A DNA stretch of 64,000 bases from Hydrangea macrophylla. Its lineage: Eukaryota; Streptophyta; Magnoliopsida; Cornales; Hydrangeaceae. The position numbers and the translations under genes were made by a program. Under the pieces are notes generated by a model, which saw only the letters and a program-made list of their open reading frames with translations, did not search any database and was not told the DNA's origin. The stretch's first letter is position 1. The number at the start of each line of letters is the position of its first letter. Location: assembly GCA_033977485.1 (NCBI GenBank), contig CM066993.1, forward strand, positions 66,814,864-66,878,863, written 5' to 3'. This document shows positions 62,291 through 64,000 of this stretch, piece after piece.

Positions 62291-64000
62291 AAAAATAAAA
62301 TAAATAAATAACCAGATGAATGAAGCTACAGTTAATAGAGAATTATTTGAAGAATTTGCACATGACCTGTGTTCAATTCTCAATTCTCAAATGTAGTGTA
62401 TCAAAGTTGAACTGCACTTTGAATACAAAATATCAAATTCACTTTACTTAACTGCGATGATAATAATAACAATTAAAATAATATAAAAAATTTGTCTATC
62501 TAGTGTTCATCTCCTCAGACCTCCCAATTGTCGCAGCCTGCATTTACATTCAACATGAAAAGAGTCAAATTGTTTCCCGCACCATGTATAAACTCTAAAG
62601 TAAAATATAAGTGAGGTCAACAAATATTTCTGCCATATTTTGACATTGACTCATTCCATTACCTCTGAAAGAAAGATAATAATAGGTGCTAAAGGAACAA
62701 ATACACTATGAATCATGATTGAAAAAATAACCGCTAAAATCTGCACAAATCATATTTATTATCTAAAAATCTTAAACGTAGCTCCAAAATCTGCACAAAT
62801 CATACATTTCCAAAGTGAATGAAACTGCAGGTGTTTGAAGCAGGTTTTCCTAGCAACAAACCCATTGTAGAACCATACTTCTTTAAGCTCTATCTACCTC
62901 TTTGAAACAAACCACTTTTTACATCTTTCTATTTTCCTCTTCCACCATTTTGAAAGAATTCTAGAAAATGCAATTAGAAGAAGCAAAAGATAAACACAAT
63001 ACACTTGATCCAACCCCCACCTACCACTACAAACCAATATCAAGAAAAGCAAGTAAATCTCCCAGCAGAATCACAGTAAAGCACACCCCCAAAATCACTC
63101 TCTCACACACAGTTTGAAGTCCTGTTGTAATTACAAAAATGCCTTACAACTTGATTTTCCACTCTCTCAATGAACTATTTAAAATGATGGATTTTCAAAT
63201 TGAGAATGGCCCAATGCAAAATTGTAGAATGTGAACAGGCCTTAAGAGAACTATTAAAATAATGTGTAAAATTTTAGCGCGTATGCAATTTAATTTAATG
63301 CGCTCAACATAAAAATTCAAGATCCAATAGAACAAATGCAAAAGAGGACTAAAAGACCAAAACTACAACAGTCTTGTCGCAAAAGAGGACTAAATTTGAT
63401 GCCAAAAACCAAAACTACAATAGTCCTGTCGCAAAAGATCAAGAATTTGAGATCTAAAAGAAGGTAGATCCTAGCAAGAGGTAGGAGGATCCTTCTGAAG
63501 ATCCTTAATCTCTTTCAAGACCCACCTGGCTTCTCTTGGACTATTCATGAGCTTCATAAGCACGGTGTTGTATCAACGTATTTTCATCCAACTACTTCAA
63601 ATATTTTTTTAGTAAGGGACTATTATCATCTACAAACATCCTATAATCAAAAGAAGAGAGACTCATTTTACTTGTTAGAGAAGAAAAAAATCTCAATTCA
63701 CTTGCTATAGAAGAAAATTTCTCATTTCACTTTTTATATAGGAGTATTAGTTGCCTCCATAAAGATAGTTACGTTGTCCTGTCCCCATGATATTGTCATG
63801 TCCCCATGATAATGTTTTCTACAACATAAAAATTCACAATAGGAAAAAGTAAATATCATGATACGGTGATACCTCACGTCATGCTTACAATAGATTTCCT
63901 TCAACTTGATTCCATGTCATCAAGGTGACCCCCAAGTGTGTCACCTGAAAGATTGAATAAAAAGCGCAGCGTATATGATGTTTAGGCCAAATCCACACAT
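62291..64000. other. Intron or intergenic DNA, no feature except a short direct repeat
   Basis: No ORF of note and no RNA gene. At 63342-63445 GCAAAAGAGGACTAAA occurs twice with CCAAAACTACAA.AGTC.TGTC after each, a direct repeat of about 50 bases; a third partial GCAAAAGA follows at 63431. Confidence 0.5.

Overview
This is plant nuclear DNA, most likely from a eudicot with a large, repeat-rich genome. The evidence is the set of element types: Athila, Ogre/Tat and chromovirus Ty3/gypsy, Ty1/copia, Helitron, hAT, Stowaway and a SINE. A plant-type promoter (TATA box plus telo-box) and GT-AG introns agree with this. Nothing bacterial, viral-particle or organellar was seen. Well over three quarters of the window is transposable elements, mostly nested inside one another. 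The clearly non-transposon content is a cluster of box C/D snoRNA genes at 48.7-53.7 kb and the first two coding exons of a protein gene at the right end.

Region 1-36 kb is one nest. A Ty1/copia element (only its 3' LTR at 35353-36145 and a scrap of interior remain) received a chromovirus (23243-35287: end of the integrase chromodomain plus 3' LTR). The chromovirus received an Athila-like element (1-23242: decayed gag/protease, RT-RNase H, integrase, env-like ORF and 3' LTR). That Athila element was hit by a solo LTR (6256-7345, target duplication GAGAG), by a gag-protease-only retrotransposon (element A, 9194-18041, minus strand, TTTAC) and by an Ogre/Tat LTR with its primer-binding site (18750-21975). 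The chromovirus LTR was hit by a second solo LTR of the GAGAG family (25397-34879, ACTAT). Inside that LTR sits a second, almost unmutated gag-protease-only element (element B, 25997-34395, GATAA).

Elements A and B are the most striking mobile elements. Each has complete LTRs, a tRNA-Asp-type primer-binding site, a polypurine tract, a target duplication and one long intact ORF (894 and 863 codons) with gag, zinc knuckle and protease. Neither has reverse transcriptase, RNase H or integrase. About 2.5 kb of non-coding DNA takes their place and is recognisably conserved between them. They must be mobilised by enzymes from elsewhere.

Region 36-48.6 kb holds a non-autonomous Helitron (36555-38685) with a Stowaway MITE and odd fold-back repeats inside, a complete and apparently intact Ty1/copia element (39805-46088, 1298-codon polyprotein, LTRs with only two substitutions), and a non-autonomous hAT element (47447-48607).

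Region 48.7-53.7 kb looks like a transcription unit carrying snoRNAs: a TATA box and telo-box, then four repeats of a two-part module. One part is a clear box C/D snoRNA; the other (block X) is a conserved block of unknown type. The last two modules lie in a tandem duplication of about 0.7 kb, and the snoRNA guide sequences have diverged between the first and last pairs. Small MITEs separate the modules.

Region 53.7-59.4 kb is a second nest: a SINE holding a copia solo LTR, which holds two tandemly duplicated Helitrons and a chromovirus solo LTR (target duplication CAATC). Region 59.4-62 kb carries a hAT MITE and several fold-back MITEs. A protein gene begins at 61965 (two exons visible); the remainder to 64000 is intronic or intergenic DNA with little to recognise.

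A theme across the window is that LTRs of several different families carry arrays of short CpG-containing palindromes, each family with its own motif. In two families the same motif also occurs in the non-coding DNA downstream of the coding region.
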